Source of the DNA: Crocinitomicaceae bacterium
GTDB taxonomy: Bacteria > Bacteroidota > Bacteroidia > Flavobacteriales_D > Crocinitomicaceae
Assembly: GCA_021325675.1 (NCBI GenBank)
Contig: JAJTCM010000002.1
Location: 372,001-436,000, forward strand
Reading direction: 5' to 3'
DNA: 64,000 bases
This document shows positions 18,100 to 25,676 of this stretch, piece after piece; the first letter of the stretch is position 1, and each line of letters opens with the position of its first letter. The notes under the pieces are model-generated. The model was given only the letters and a program-made list of their open reading frames with translations, was not told the DNA's origin and made no database searches. A program made the translations under genes and the position numbers.

Positions 18100-18453
18100 A
18101 TGACCCAACAAGAACTCGGCATTTGGGGCGAATCCCACGCCCGCGACTTCCTGGCAGCGAAAGGCTATAAAATCCTGGCGAGTAATTTTCGTTTCGGGAA
18201 GCTGGAGCTGGATTTGGTGTGTGAGTTCAATAACAAACTGGTGGTCGTAGAGGTCAAAACGCGGCAAACGGCAGAGATCGGTGAGCCGTGGCGGGCAGTA
18301 ACGCGCGGTAAGCAGCGGCAGATCATCAAAGCGAGCAATTTCTATATTGAGCAGCACGATGTGCACCTGGAAACGCAGTTTGATGTGGTTTCGATCGTGC
18401 ATAACAGCTTTCGTACGGAGCTGGAACATATCGAAGATGCCTTTGGGCCGTGA
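18100..18453 (+). CDS. YraN/UPF0102 family nuclease-like protein
   Basis: The protein is 117 residues, the normal length for UPF0102. It has GIWGESHARDFLAAKGYKIL, NFRFGKLELDLVCEFNNKLV and VVEVKTR, which together give the D...ExK pattern of the restriction-endonuclease-like fold, and a C-terminal FDVVSIV. A role in DNA processing is often proposed for the family but its activity is not settled. The gene begins about 60 bp after the small membrane protein and is followed by a dispersed repeat. Confidence 0.88.
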   Translation: MTQQELGIWGESHARDFLAAKGYKILASNFRFGKLELDLVCEFNNKLVVVEVKTRQTAEIGEPWRAVTRGKQRQIIKASNFYIEQHDVHLETQFDVVSIVHNSFRTELEHIEDAFGP

Positions 18454-18458
18454 GAGAA

Positions 18459-18609
18459 TTTTCCCCCAGATGGACGCAGATCTTTACGCGTAGATTCTGC
18501 AAATGTTTATTGTATTAATTACTGAATAAATTTCTTCCAATTTACGATCTGCTGTCGTCTGATAAGACATAAGCATGCTCCACAATAATCTGCGTTTTCT
18601 GCGGGAAAA
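18459..18609. repeat. TCTGCG-type dispersed repeat with terminal inverted repeats, copy 2
   Basis: The left end (18459-18481, TTTTCCCCCAGATGGACGCA and on) and the right end (18587-18609, AATCTGCGTTTTCTGCGGGA and on) are imperfect inverted repeats about 23 bp long. The interior has no reading frame. The element fills most of the gap between yraN and the convergent oxidoreductase gene. Confidence 0.6.
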
Positions 18610-18665
18610 AATAGCACGAATTAAGTGACTATTATACGCTTCTGCGGAATTCGCGGAAAACTTTT

Positions 18666-20156
18666 TTACAGCCTTTCCAGCGGTGTTTTCACGCCATCTA
18701 CCAATGAGTAGCACGCAAGCTTATCCTTGAAGACCGAAGATTTGAAGATGGACTTGTTGAGCAGCATCCGCACGCATTCCTGGATCCCTTCCACGATAGA
18801 CGGGTGCGGGTGGACCAATTCCGAAAGCACTTTAATGCCCACGTTCATTTTGATGAGCAAGCCAACAGCCTGGATAGTGGAAGAAGCATGTTCGCCCACG
18901 GCGCGCATTCCCAGGATTTTCATATCGCTGTCATTGCTGACGATGATCTTGAAGAAACCATCCGATTTACGCATAGCAACGGCGCGGGCCACAACGGAAT
19001 AATCGATTTTTACGATTTTCACGGGGATGTTTTTAGCAATGCAATCCTGCTCGTTCAGGCCAACAGCTGCCACTTCCGGGTTGAAGAACATGATGGTGCA
19101 AATGTTATCGTAGCTCAGCATTTCGCGGTTGCTGCCAAAGATTTTCTCTACGGCGTGGCGTCCTTCGATTTCTCCCATGTTTACCAGGGCAATCCGGCCG
19201 GAAACGTCGCCTACAGCGTAAATGTGCGGCACATTCGTCTGCGTATCCTCGTCGCCGATGTGGATCCCGCGCTTTGACATGGCAACACCTGCTTTTTCAA
19301 GGCCGATATTTTCTACGTTCGGTACGCGGCCAACGGAGAGCAGCGCCCTTTCCACGCGGATCACTTCGCGTTTGCCGTCAGGATATGAAAGCTCGTATTC
19401 AACTTCGCCGTCTTTGCGTTCCAGGCGCTCAAGCTGTGCGCTGTGGTGTACGATAATTCCTTTTTGCTCCATTTTGCGGTCAATCAGGCTGGCAATATCG
19501 CTGTCCTCAAAAGGAAGGATGCGGTCCTGGCGGTCGATGATATGTACTTTCGTCATACCGAAGTTGGCAAAGATTGTAGCATATTCACAACCGATGACCC
19601 CGGCCCCGACGATCACAAGGCTTTTCGGAAAGTCGTCCAGGTGCTCGATGCCGTTGCTGGTCATAATGTATTTCTCATCGACCTCAATGTTCCGGATCAT
19701 GCGCGGCCTGGAACCCGTAGCGATGATGATGTTTTCGCCGTAAACGGTTTCGGTTACACCTTCGTGGGTGATTTCGATCTCATGCGGGCTGGTAAAGGCA
19801 GCGTCACCGCGAAGAAAAGTAAATTGGGTATTGAAAGTCTCCGTCTGGAGCAGCTTGATGTGGCAGGAGTATTGGAATTTACGCTCAAAAATCGCTTCTT
19901 CCAGCGTTTTTTTGACTTGCTCCCAGGTGATGGCAAAGGGTTTTGTTCCGTTAGAAAGGATCGTGTCGTTGACGTTGGCTACTTTCTGAGAAAGCTCCCA
20001 CAGGGTTTTGGAAGACATTGCGCCGTTGTATAAGCCGGCCCCGCCTACCCGGTCACGTTCGATCAGGCACACGCTTTTTCCAAAATCCACCCCACGCATG
20101 GCAGCAGCATAACCCGCCGGCCCTCCGCCCATCACAATCAGATCAAATTTTTTCAT
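18666..20156 (-). CDS. Pyridine-nucleotide-disulfide-oxidoreductase-like flavoprotein lacking the redox cysteines
   Basis: By length (496) and domains it belongs with dihydrolipoyl dehydrogenase and soluble transhydrogenase: FAD site GGGPAG (10-15), FAD-proximal IIIATGSRPR, NAD(P) site VGAGVIGCEYA (183-193), AVGDVSGRIALV and the dimerisation domain with HPHPSIVEG (His451, Glu456 keep the active-site dyad pattern). The redox-active motif, normally GGTCLNVGCIPSK, reads GGAGLYNGAMSSK (38-50), so both cysteines are replaced (Gly41, Ala46). It therefore cannot do classical lipoamide or disulfide reduction. Transfer between NAD(P) and FAD or another acceptor remains possible. It stands alone with no dehydrogenase-complex genes nearby. 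Confidence 0.88.
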   Translation of the reverse strand: MKKFDLIVMGGGPAGYAAAMRGVDFGKSVCLIERDRVGGAGLYNGAMSSKTLWELSQKVANVNDTILSNGTKPFAITWEQVKKTLEEAIFERKFQYSCHIKLLQTETFNTQFTFLRGDAAFTSPHEIEITHEGVTETVYGENIIIATGSRPRMIRNIEVDEKYIMTSNGIEHLDDFPKSLVIVGAGVIGCEYATIFANFGMTKVHIIDRQDRILPFEDSDIASLIDRKMEQKGIIVHHSAQLERLERKDGEVEYELSYPDGKREVIRVERALLSVGRVPNVENIGLEKAGVAMSKRGIHIGDEDTQTNVPHIYAVGDVSGRIALVNMGEIEGRHAVEKIFGSNREMLSYDNICTIMFFNPEVAAVGLNEQDCIAKNIPVKIVKIDYSVVARAVAMRKSDGFFKIIVSNDSDMKILGMRAVGEHASSTIQAVGLLIKMNVGIKVLSELVHPHPSIVEGIQECVRMLLNKSIFKSSVFKDKLACYSLVDGVKTPLERL

Positions 20157-20361
20157 TATTTAGTAATTCGTAAGCAAAGATTTGGGCTAAATTACCTAAA
20201 ATTTATTTAATGATGAATTATGCGTGTTGAATAATGAATGGAAATGAATCAACATTGACGCAGGACAAGGATGTTTCCTGCCGGCAGTAATTTTTATGTA
20301 AACTATGCGCCTGTGTGGTTAATATTTCTCACGCTCCAGGCTTAGATACTGGTTTTTGGCG

Positions 20362-20369
20362 TAATTTTG
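20362..20369 (+). promoter_or_regulatory. -7 box for the YkgJ-family gene
   Basis: TAATTTTG matches TAnnTTTG and ends 20 bases before the ATG at 20390. It lies inside the longer frame that would start at 20315, which argues for the later start. Confidence 0.5.
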
Positions 20370-20389
20370 CTAAAATTTTTGAATTCCGG

Positions 20390-20878
20390 ATGAAATATCA
20401 CAATGAAATTGAGATCGCTAAACAGCAGCTGGCACAGACGAAGAAGAACCTGGCGAAGCTGGCGAAAGGCAACCGGAAGAAACTGGATGAAGTTTTTCAC
20501 CCGGAACATGAAAGGATTTTTAAAAAGCTGGATTGCCTGGCCTGTGCAAATTGCTGCAAAACCACCAGCCCGATTTTCCGGGATGTCGATATCAAACGGA
20601 TTTCGAAGCGCCTGCGCCTGAGCGAGAAAGAATTTGTTTCGGCCAATCTCCGCCTGGACGAGGATGGCGATTACGTCCTGAAAAGCTCGCCCTGCCTTTT
20701 CCTGGATGATGACAACACCTGCCGGATTTACGAAGACAGGCCGCTTGCCTGCCGGGAATACCCGCATACTGACCGCAAGAACATGTACCAGATTATGGAT
20801 TTAACGATCCTGAATTCAATGGTTTGCCCGGCGGTTTCTTTGATTGTCCAGAAAATCAATGCCGCATCCGAGAAATAA
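20390..20878 (+). CDS. YkgJ-family cysteine-cluster protein
   Basis: The 162-residue soluble protein has the CxxCxxCC cluster (Cys49, 52, 55, 56 in CLACANCC), then SSPCLFLDDDNTCRIYEDRP and LACREYP, the pattern of the YkgJ/UPF0153 family thought to bind zinc or an iron-sulfur cluster. The N-terminal 45 residues are a basic helix (KQQLAQTKKNLAKLAKGNRK). The ATG at 20390 was chosen because a promoter box (20362-20369) lies upstream and the extra 25 residues of the longer frame look non-coding. Function is unknown. Flanking gaps carry dispersed repeats. Confidence 0.85.
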   Translation: MKYHNEIEIAKQQLAQTKKNLAKLAKGNRKKLDEVFHPEHERIFKKLDCLACANCCKTTSPIFRDVDIKRISKRLRLSEKEFVSANLRLDEDGDYVLKSSPCLFLDDDNTCRIYEDRPLACREYPHTDRKNMYQIMDLTILNSMVCPAVSLIVQKINAASEK

Positions 20879-20912
20879 TGTGCTAATGATTTAATGTGCT
20901 AATTTGTATAGA
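20877..20912. repeat. Short TGTGCTAAT-type repeat
   Basis: Two direct copies of AATGTGCTAAT lie just after the YkgJ stop. They match the words in the inverted repeat at 29119-29201. Confidence 0.4.
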
Positions 20913-20923
20913 TAAAAATTAAC

Positions 20924-21059
20924 TGCCACGAATTTATAATGGCTCGTTATCAATTAATCTTAAAAATGGCGCAAATCTTATAATTCACGAATTATAATTC
21001 GGATAATTTATTTTTTTCCAACTCAATTCGTGACCGCGGAGCAGAAACAATTCGTGGCA
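20924..21059. repeat. CACGAATT-type dispersed repeat with terminal inverted repeats, copy 2
   Basis: TGCCACGAATT at 20924-20934 and AATTCGTGGCA at 21049-21059 are perfect 11 bp inverted ends. Between them are further AATTCACGAATTATAATTCG and CAATTCGTGACCGCGG words. No gene is seen between. Confidence 0.6.
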
Positions 21060-21119
21060 AAAAAACATCTGGCTTATCACCTATTTTTAAGAACATTACC
21101 TGTATATAAAAAAAAAGAA

Positions 21120-21127
21120 TAACTTTG
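21120..21127 (+). promoter_or_regulatory. -7 box for the SiaB-like kinase gene
   Basis: TAACTTTG matches TAnnTTTG, 23 bases before the ATG at 21151. The -33 region is AT-rich without a clear TTTG. Confidence 0.5.
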
Positions 21128-21150
21128 TTTCCTCCCAATCAAGAGATTGA

Positions 21151-21735
21151 ATGATTGATTTTCAAACACTGACTGTTTCCGAACGATGTAAGGAAGTATT
21201 CGATCTTCAGAAAAGCTACATCAAAATTGAACGGCAACTAGCTGTTATGGTTTCGCATTTCGGTTATTTTTCCCAGGACCTCGTGAACGGATTCAGCGAA
21301 AGCTCGGAAGAAATCCTGATTTCCGCCGGGGAGAAAAAACAGCTCATCAAACGTATTTTTTCCATCCTGATCGAAGGCCTGCAGAATATCCGCGTTCACG
21401 GCGAACGGGACGACAACGGTGATCATTACGGCTCCTTCATCCTCGCTAAAGATGCAGAGAAATATATCATTCTTTTCGGGAGCTTAGTCAAAAAAGACAA
21501 CAAGGAAGGACTGGAAGCACGCATTGCGCACCTCAACGGCCTGAATGATGATGACCTGAAAGAACATTATATGACCGTTCTTTCCAACGGGATTGTTTCC
21601 GTTAAAGGAAACGCCGGGCTGGGTTTCATCACGATGCGCTCCAAGTCTAAAATGCCTTTGCACATTAAATTTTATCCCGTTTCCGATCAGTTCTACTTTT
21701 TTACGACGGAAATTACCTTAATGAAAGAAAAGTAA
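21151..21735 (+). CDS. SiaB-like (DUF6272) protein kinase
   Basis: The 194-residue soluble protein fits the SiaB/DUF6272 family, GHKL-type kinases that phosphorylate a small partner protein. The ATP-binding N-box is EGLQNIRVHG (Glu75, Asn79) and a glycine-rich element GNAGLGFITMRSKS comes later, with FYFFTTEITL at the end. In Pseudomonas SiaB works with SiaC and a phosphatase SiaA; no such partner genes are in this window. The stop codon shares one base with the start of the ArsC-like gene, so the two are co-translated. Confidence 0.78.
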   Translation: MIDFQTLTVSERCKEVFDLQKSYIKIERQLAVMVSHFGYFSQDLVNGFSESSEEILISAGEKKQLIKRIFSILIEGLQNIRVHGERDDNGDHYGSFILAKDAEKYIILFGSLVKKDNKEGLEARIAHLNGLNDDDLKEHYMTVLSNGIVSVKGNAGLGFITMRSKSKMPLHIKFYPVSDQFYFFTTEITLMKEK

Positions 21736-22094
21736 TGTCTTCCGCAACACCCAAAACAACTTTATTTTATAATCCCGATTGCTCCAAATGCCAGGAAGCG
21801 ATGTGCCTGCTTGACGATTCAAAAGTGGAATATGAAATTGTGGAATACCTCACGGACGTTCCAACGGTGGATGATTTACGCCGGATCAGCGAAGCGCTGA
21901 AACTACCGCCTATGGCTTTCATGCGTACCGGCGAGCCTGAATTTCAGCAGTTTTATGCAGGAAAAGAATTAAGCGATGAAGAATGCTACGAAGCAATGAC
22001 GCGCTATCCGAAACTGATCGAACGGCCAATTCTCGTTCAGGGAAACAAAGCGATCATCGGGCGTCCGCCGTCCCGTATTTTGGATTTGATTTAA
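21735..22094 (+). CDS. ArsC/Spx-family thioredoxin-fold protein
   Basis: The 119-residue protein has the thioredoxin-like ArsC fold: TLFYNPDCSKCQ with Cys16 and Cys19, EIVEYLTDVPTVDDLRRI, and the C-terminal RPILVQGNKAIIGRPPSRI. This is the arsenate reductase / glutaredoxin-like group common in Bacteroidota. Arsenate reduction is possible, but the CxxC and the absence of arsenic genes make a general thiol or regulatory role as likely. Its ATG overlaps the TAA of the SiaB-like gene by one base. Confidence 0.87.
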   Translation: MSSATPKTTLFYNPDCSKCQEAMCLLDDSKVEYEIVEYLTDVPTVDDLRRISEALKLPPMAFMRTGEPEFQQFYAGKELSDEECYEAMTRYPKLIERPILVQGNKAIIGRPPSRILDLI

Positions 22095-22130
22095 TCTTCA
22101 CTTATATCTAGGGAACGAACCAGCTTTTTA

Positions 22131-22213
22131 GTCACGAATTTCATCATCCGCAGAGTGAATTATTTGAGGGAAATTAAACTTTAATTATTCAAAAATTCGT
22201 GTAATTCGTGGCC
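22131..22213. repeat. CACGAATT-type dispersed repeat, copy 3
   Basis: GTCACGAATTTCATC at the left and AAATTCGTGTAATTCGTGGC at the right form an imperfect inverted pair. The element lies between the ArsC-like gene and the convergent lipoprotein gene. Confidence 0.55.
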
Positions 22214-22234
22214 AGGAACTCAGGTAATCAAGCC

Positions 22235-22459
22235 TTAATCCTTGAGCTTACAGTTTTGATAATCCTGCCAGCCGAGGTTGTAAGAACTGGAGTTGCACAG
22301 CGCTTTTGCATCCTTTTTATTGCGGGCTTCAACCGGGAGGTTGGTGATCATCGGGTTCCAGCTTTCGCCGTTAACAACACGGGTACATTCGCATTGGTAA
22401 ATTCTTTTACAAGAGGCAGCGCCTAAGGCGATTAAAACGAAGATGGCAACTTTTTTCAT
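22235..22459 (-). CDS. Small lipoprotein
   Basis: The start is the ATG at 22459, giving MKKVAIFVLIALGAASC with a lipobox-like AASC (Cys17). The mature part is about 58 residues with CECTRVVNGESW and a C-terminal WQDYQNCKLKD; several cysteines may pair. It stands alone, convergent with the ArsC-like gene and divergent from metK. I do not recognise the family. Similar tiny lipoproteins are frequent in Flavobacteriales, and no function is implied. Confidence 0.7.
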   Translation of the reverse strand: MKKVAIFVLIALGAASCKRIYQCECTRVVNGESWNPMITNLPVEARNKKDAKALCNSSSYNLGWQDYQNCKLKD

Positions 22460-22554
22460 AAGATGTCGGATTAACAACAAGCACAAATCTAAGTATTTTT
22501 TCAGATAGGGCCTTTGATTTTTTCGGATGAGCTAAAAATTGCCGGTTTTTTTAT

Positions 22555-22562
22555 TATTTTTG
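22555..22562 (+). promoter_or_regulatory. -7 box for metK
   Basis: TATTTTTG matches TAnnTTTG, 26 bases before the metK ATG. The leader is too short for a SAM riboswitch. Confidence 0.5.
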
Positions 22563-22588
22563 CGCTTTAATTTAAAAAACACTGTTTA

Positions 22589-23869
22589 ATGTCATATTTA
22601 TTTACCTCGGAATCTGTTTCGGAAGGTCACCCGGATAAAGTTGCCGACCAGATTTCAGATGCGCTTATTGATAACTTCATGGCTTTCGACCCGTCTTCGA
22701 AAGTAGCGTGTGAGACTTTGGTAACAACCGGTCAGGTAGTGCTGGCAGGGGAAGTAAAAACAAACACTTACCTGGATGTTCAGAAAATTGCCCGTGAAGT
22801 AATCACGCGCATCGGGTACACCAAGTCGGAGTATATGTTTGAAGCCCAGTCCTGCGGTATCCTTTCTGCGATCCACGATCAGTCGGAAGACATCAACCAG
22901 GGTGTTGACCGCAAGGTAGAAAACAACGACTTTGAAGGAAAAGCCAACGCACAAGGTGCCGGCGACCAGGGAATGATGTTCGGTTACGCAACCCGCGAAA
23001 CGGACAATTACATGCCTTTGGCGCTTGACCTCGCTCATAAAATTTTACAGGAATTGTCCTGGATCCGCAACAACGAGCCGGAGCTAATCGGTTACCTGCG
23101 CCCGGATGCGAAATCACAGGTTACGATCGAGTATTCTGACGACAACATTCCGCAGCGTATTGATTCCATCGTGGTTTCAACTCAGCACGATGATTTCGGA
23201 ATGGAAGCGGACATGCTGAAAAAAATTAAGGAAGATGTGATCAACATCGTTATTCCACGCGTTAAAGCGAAGCTTAAGCCGGAGCTGCAGCCTTTGTTTA
23301 CAGACCAGATCACTTACCATATCAATCCAACCGGGAAGTTCGTTATCGGCGGCCCGCACGGAGATACCGGTTTGACAGGCCGTAAAATCATCGTAGATAC
23401 TTACGGAGGCAAAGGCGCTCACGGAGGTGGTGCTTTCTCCGGAAAAGATCCATCCAAAGTAGACCGTTCCGCTGCTTACGCTACACGTCACATCGCCAAA
23501 AACCTGGTTGCTGCCGGTTTATGTGATGAGGTGCTTGTTCAGGTTTCTTACGCGATTGGTGTTGCCAAGCCTTGTGGTGTGTACATCAACACTTACGGAA
23601 CTGCAAAAGTAAACATGACCGACGGCGAAATCGCACGCATTGCAGAGGGAATCTTCGATTTGCGTCCGTATGCTATCGAGCAGCGCCTGAAGCTGCGCAA
23701 CCCGATTTACTCCGAAACGGCTGCTTACGGTCACATGGGACGTAAAAACGAAGTGGTAACAAAACGCTTTACTTCCCCTGACGGAAACGTGATCGAAAAA
23801 CAAGTGGAGCTTTTCACCTGGGAAAAACTGGATTACGTAGACGCAGTTAAAAAAGCGTTCAGCTTATAA
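22589..23869 (+). CDS. metK: S-adenosylmethionine synthetase
   Basis: MetK makes S-adenosylmethionine from methionine and ATP in the cytoplasm. The protein is 426 residues with the ATP/Mg site HPDK (14-17), signature [12 protein letters not shown] (123-134) and the glycine-rich [19 protein letters not shown]. Length and all three domains are complete. A clear rho-independent terminator follows at 23892-23923, so it is transcribed alone. Codon use is more regular than neighbouring genes, as expected for a highly expressed enzyme. Confidence 0.98.
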   Translation: MSYLFTSESVSEGHPDKVADQISDALIDNFMAFDPSSKVACETLVTTGQVVLAGEVKTNTYLDVQKIAREVITRIGYTKSEYMFEAQSCGILSAIHDQSEDINQGVDRKVENNDFEGKANAQGAGDQGMMFGYATRETDNYMPLALDLAHKILQELSWIRNNEPELIGYLRPDAKSQVTIEYSDDNIPQRIDSIVVSTQHDDFGMEADMLKKIKEDVINIVIPRVKAKLKPELQPLFTDQITYHINPTGKFVIGGPHGDTGLTGRKIIVDTYGGKGAHGGGAFSGKDPSKVDRSAAYATRHIAKNLVAAGLCDEVLVQVSYAIGVAKPCGVYINTYGTAKVNMTDGEIARIAEGIFDLRPYAIEQRLKLRNPIYSETAAYGHMGRKNEVVTKRFTSPDGNVIEKQVELFTWEKLDYVDAVKKAFSL

Positions 23870-23891
23870 GAAAATATCAAATAGAATATAG

Positions 23892-23923
23892 AAAAATCCC
23901 GCTTGAAAAAGTGGGATTTTTTT
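23892..23923 (+). terminator. Rho-independent terminator of metK
   Basis: AAAAATCCCGCTT, loop GAAA, AAGTGGGATTTTT, with one G-T pair and a run of seven T. It lies 23 bp after the metK stop. Confidence 0.85.
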
Positions 23924-24050
23924 GTTTACGATTATTGGAGCTCACCCCTCCCTATCTCCCTGCACACCGTTGGTCTTCCAAAGCAATGCTTTTCCTGCTC
24001 AGGAGAAGGTTTCGTTTTCGCTTTATTTTCCTTGCGGGGAATTTTCCAAT

Positions 24051-24140
24051 AATGTCATAGGCATGAAATATTTTTGCGGCGGATGCAGTCCGCCGTGAAA
24101 ATGAGATAACCCAATAATTTTGGCGCGTGTTTTGGTAAAA
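24051..24140. repeat. Hairpin-bearing dispersed element, copy B
   Basis: It has ATGTCATAGGCATGAAATA, then the hairpin GCGGCGGAT-GCA-GTCCGCCGT (24076-24096), then TTTTGGCGCGTGTTTTGG. Parts and spacing match copy A at 16751-16840. The rest of this 297 bp gap (from 23931) holds only C- and T-rich non-coding sequence. Confidence 0.6.
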
Positions 24141-24166
24141 ACCGTGCCTAAATTACTCCCAAGCGA

Positions 24167-25672
24167 TCATTTCATCATCACAACCATCCCGTTCACAATA
24201 TAATTCGCTTTGTCCGTTTTGAGATTGAACACGCGCTCAACGGCTGCGGATTGTCGGATGGAGATCACTCTCCTGGCTTCGAAGCTTTGCTCGCTGCTGT
24301 TCCAGCCGTAAATCAGCTCATTTTCCTGAACCTCAGCCGCCGCTTTAATGCCATTAGCTGTCAAAACCGGGTGATTAGGCGTGACAGACAGTTTGCTTTC
24401 AGCAGAAATCAGCTTTGCGTCTAAAGAAGCGTAAGTATGGTTCACCGTTTCGTAAACAATTTCCAGCAAGCCGTAAGTTCCTTCATGAATTTGCAATTCC
24501 TTCACTTTGTTACCTTCGTATTGACCATTTTCAGCATTATAGCTCAAAATTTCGTCACCGCGCCGGAGGTCAGAGATTTTCTTTTGGGAAAAATCGGCCA
24601 TGGTTACCCGGGCGTGTTCCGGAAAGCAGGAATAATACGGCTGGCCTGTCCAGATGATTTTGCCTGTTTTGTCAATGTATGCTTCGCGTACGCCGCCCCA
24701 GTCGCGGATCAGCTCGTTTTTGGATTTGGGGTCGTTGTAGCTCAGGTGTACATATGAAAGCTCATTGCGAAAACCGATATCGCCAATATCATCGTAATAC
24801 AATTCCGGCATTTTTTTAACGAGCTTTGCCCGGCTGTCAAACAGGGCATAATCCAGGAAGATCATTTCATCTCCTGAGTTGTGGATTTCGCGGTAAATGG
24901 CTTCGGTTACCTTATTACCGCTGCGATCAATCAAACCGAATTTTTCCGTTCGCGAATCGTAATATTTGGCATAATTTCCTTTGAAATCGTAAGCATATTG
25001 AAATTGGTGGGGGATTACCAGCTCCAGCTTATTGTTCACATAACCCCAAAGATCATTTTCATTTCTAACAGCCATCAGACCGCTGCTGAATGGCCCTGCT
25101 TCTGTATAAGGAAGCTTGCTTTCATTGCCTTGCGGATCGAGCAGGAAATACTCACGCCCTTTTTTCGCTACAGAATACCCGTCCGAAAAGTAGGTCAGAT
25201 CGTGGTAATCCGCCGGCACAACCAATTCATTTTTCAGATTGGAAAAGCCTTTTCTTCCGGCAACGCTGATCAGTACCAGGCCATTGGTAACTTTGACCGG
25301 TTTCTGGTATTCAGGGATAAAAACGTTATCCACTTCGTATTTGTTCCCCGACTTATCAATGAAGAAGCTGAAGCCGCCCTGTGAAACCCAGGCATAGCCA
25401 TTATAGAACGATTCGGCGCTTTCATATACAAAAGGGACAGCTTCCCTGCCCGATGCATCGATATACCCGTAGTAGCCGTTTTTGTAGCAGCGCGCCAGTC
25501 CATCCGAAAAATCATACGCTTCACTGTAAATGTAAGGTACCACGAGCTTTCCTTTATTGTCAATAAAACCTTTTCCTTCCCCGGTTTGCGGGTTCGTTAC
25601 GGGATACAGGTTTTGGCCGGAAGCCAGCTGGCACATGAAAAGTGCCAGGCAAATGTGAATTATTCTTTTCAT
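24167..25672 (-). CDS. Secreted WG-repeat protein with C-terminal Hint domain
   Basis: The protein has a signal peptide (MKRIIHICLALFMCQLASGQ) and then about 325 residues of WG-type beta repeats (KGFIDNKGKLVVPYIYSEAY, YGYIDASGREAVPFVYE, LWGYVNNKLELVIPHQF, KFGLIDRSGNKV). From Cys349 (CFPEHARVTMADFSQKKISD) to the end is a Hint (hedgehog/intein) domain with block B TPNHPVLTANG (431-441) and a C-terminal NYIVNGMVV. The last block lacks the His-Asn end of splicing inteins and has no C-extein. Known Hint domains of this form can cleave or transfer their N-terminal partner by thioester chemistry. It follows the FISUMP gene by 4 bp in one operon. Confidence 0.85.
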   Translation of the reverse strand: MKRIIHICLALFMCQLASGQNLYPVTNPQTGEGKGFIDNKGKLVVPYIYSEAYDFSDGLARCYKNGYYGYIDASGREAVPFVYESAESFYNGYAWVSQGGFSFFIDKSGNKYEVDNVFIPEYQKPVKVTNGLVLISVAGRKGFSNLKNELVVPADYHDLTYFSDGYSVAKKGREYFLLDPQGNESKLPYTEAGPFSSGLMAVRNENDLWGYVNNKLELVIPHQFQYAYDFKGNYAKYYDSRTEKFGLIDRSGNKVTEAIYREIHNSGDEMIFLDYALFDSRAKLVKKMPELYYDDIGDIGFRNELSYVHLSYNDPKSKNELIRDWGGVREAYIDKTGKIIWTGQPYYSCFPEHARVTMADFSQKKISDLRRGDEILSYNAENGQYEGNKVKELQIHEGTYGLLEIVYETVNHTYASLDAKLISAESKLSVTPNHPVLTANGIKAAAEVQENELIYGWNSSEQSFEARRVISIRQSAAVERVFNLKTDKANYIVNGMVVMMK

Positions 25673-25676
25673 ATTT

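Noticed and set aside
22500-22588. SAM riboswitch before metK
   Set aside because: The promoter box leaves only about 25 bases of leader, and no conserved riboswitch core is present.
23931-24050. Possible gene in the gap after metK
   Set aside because: Only short frames, no promoter box, and a C/T-rich non-coding look.
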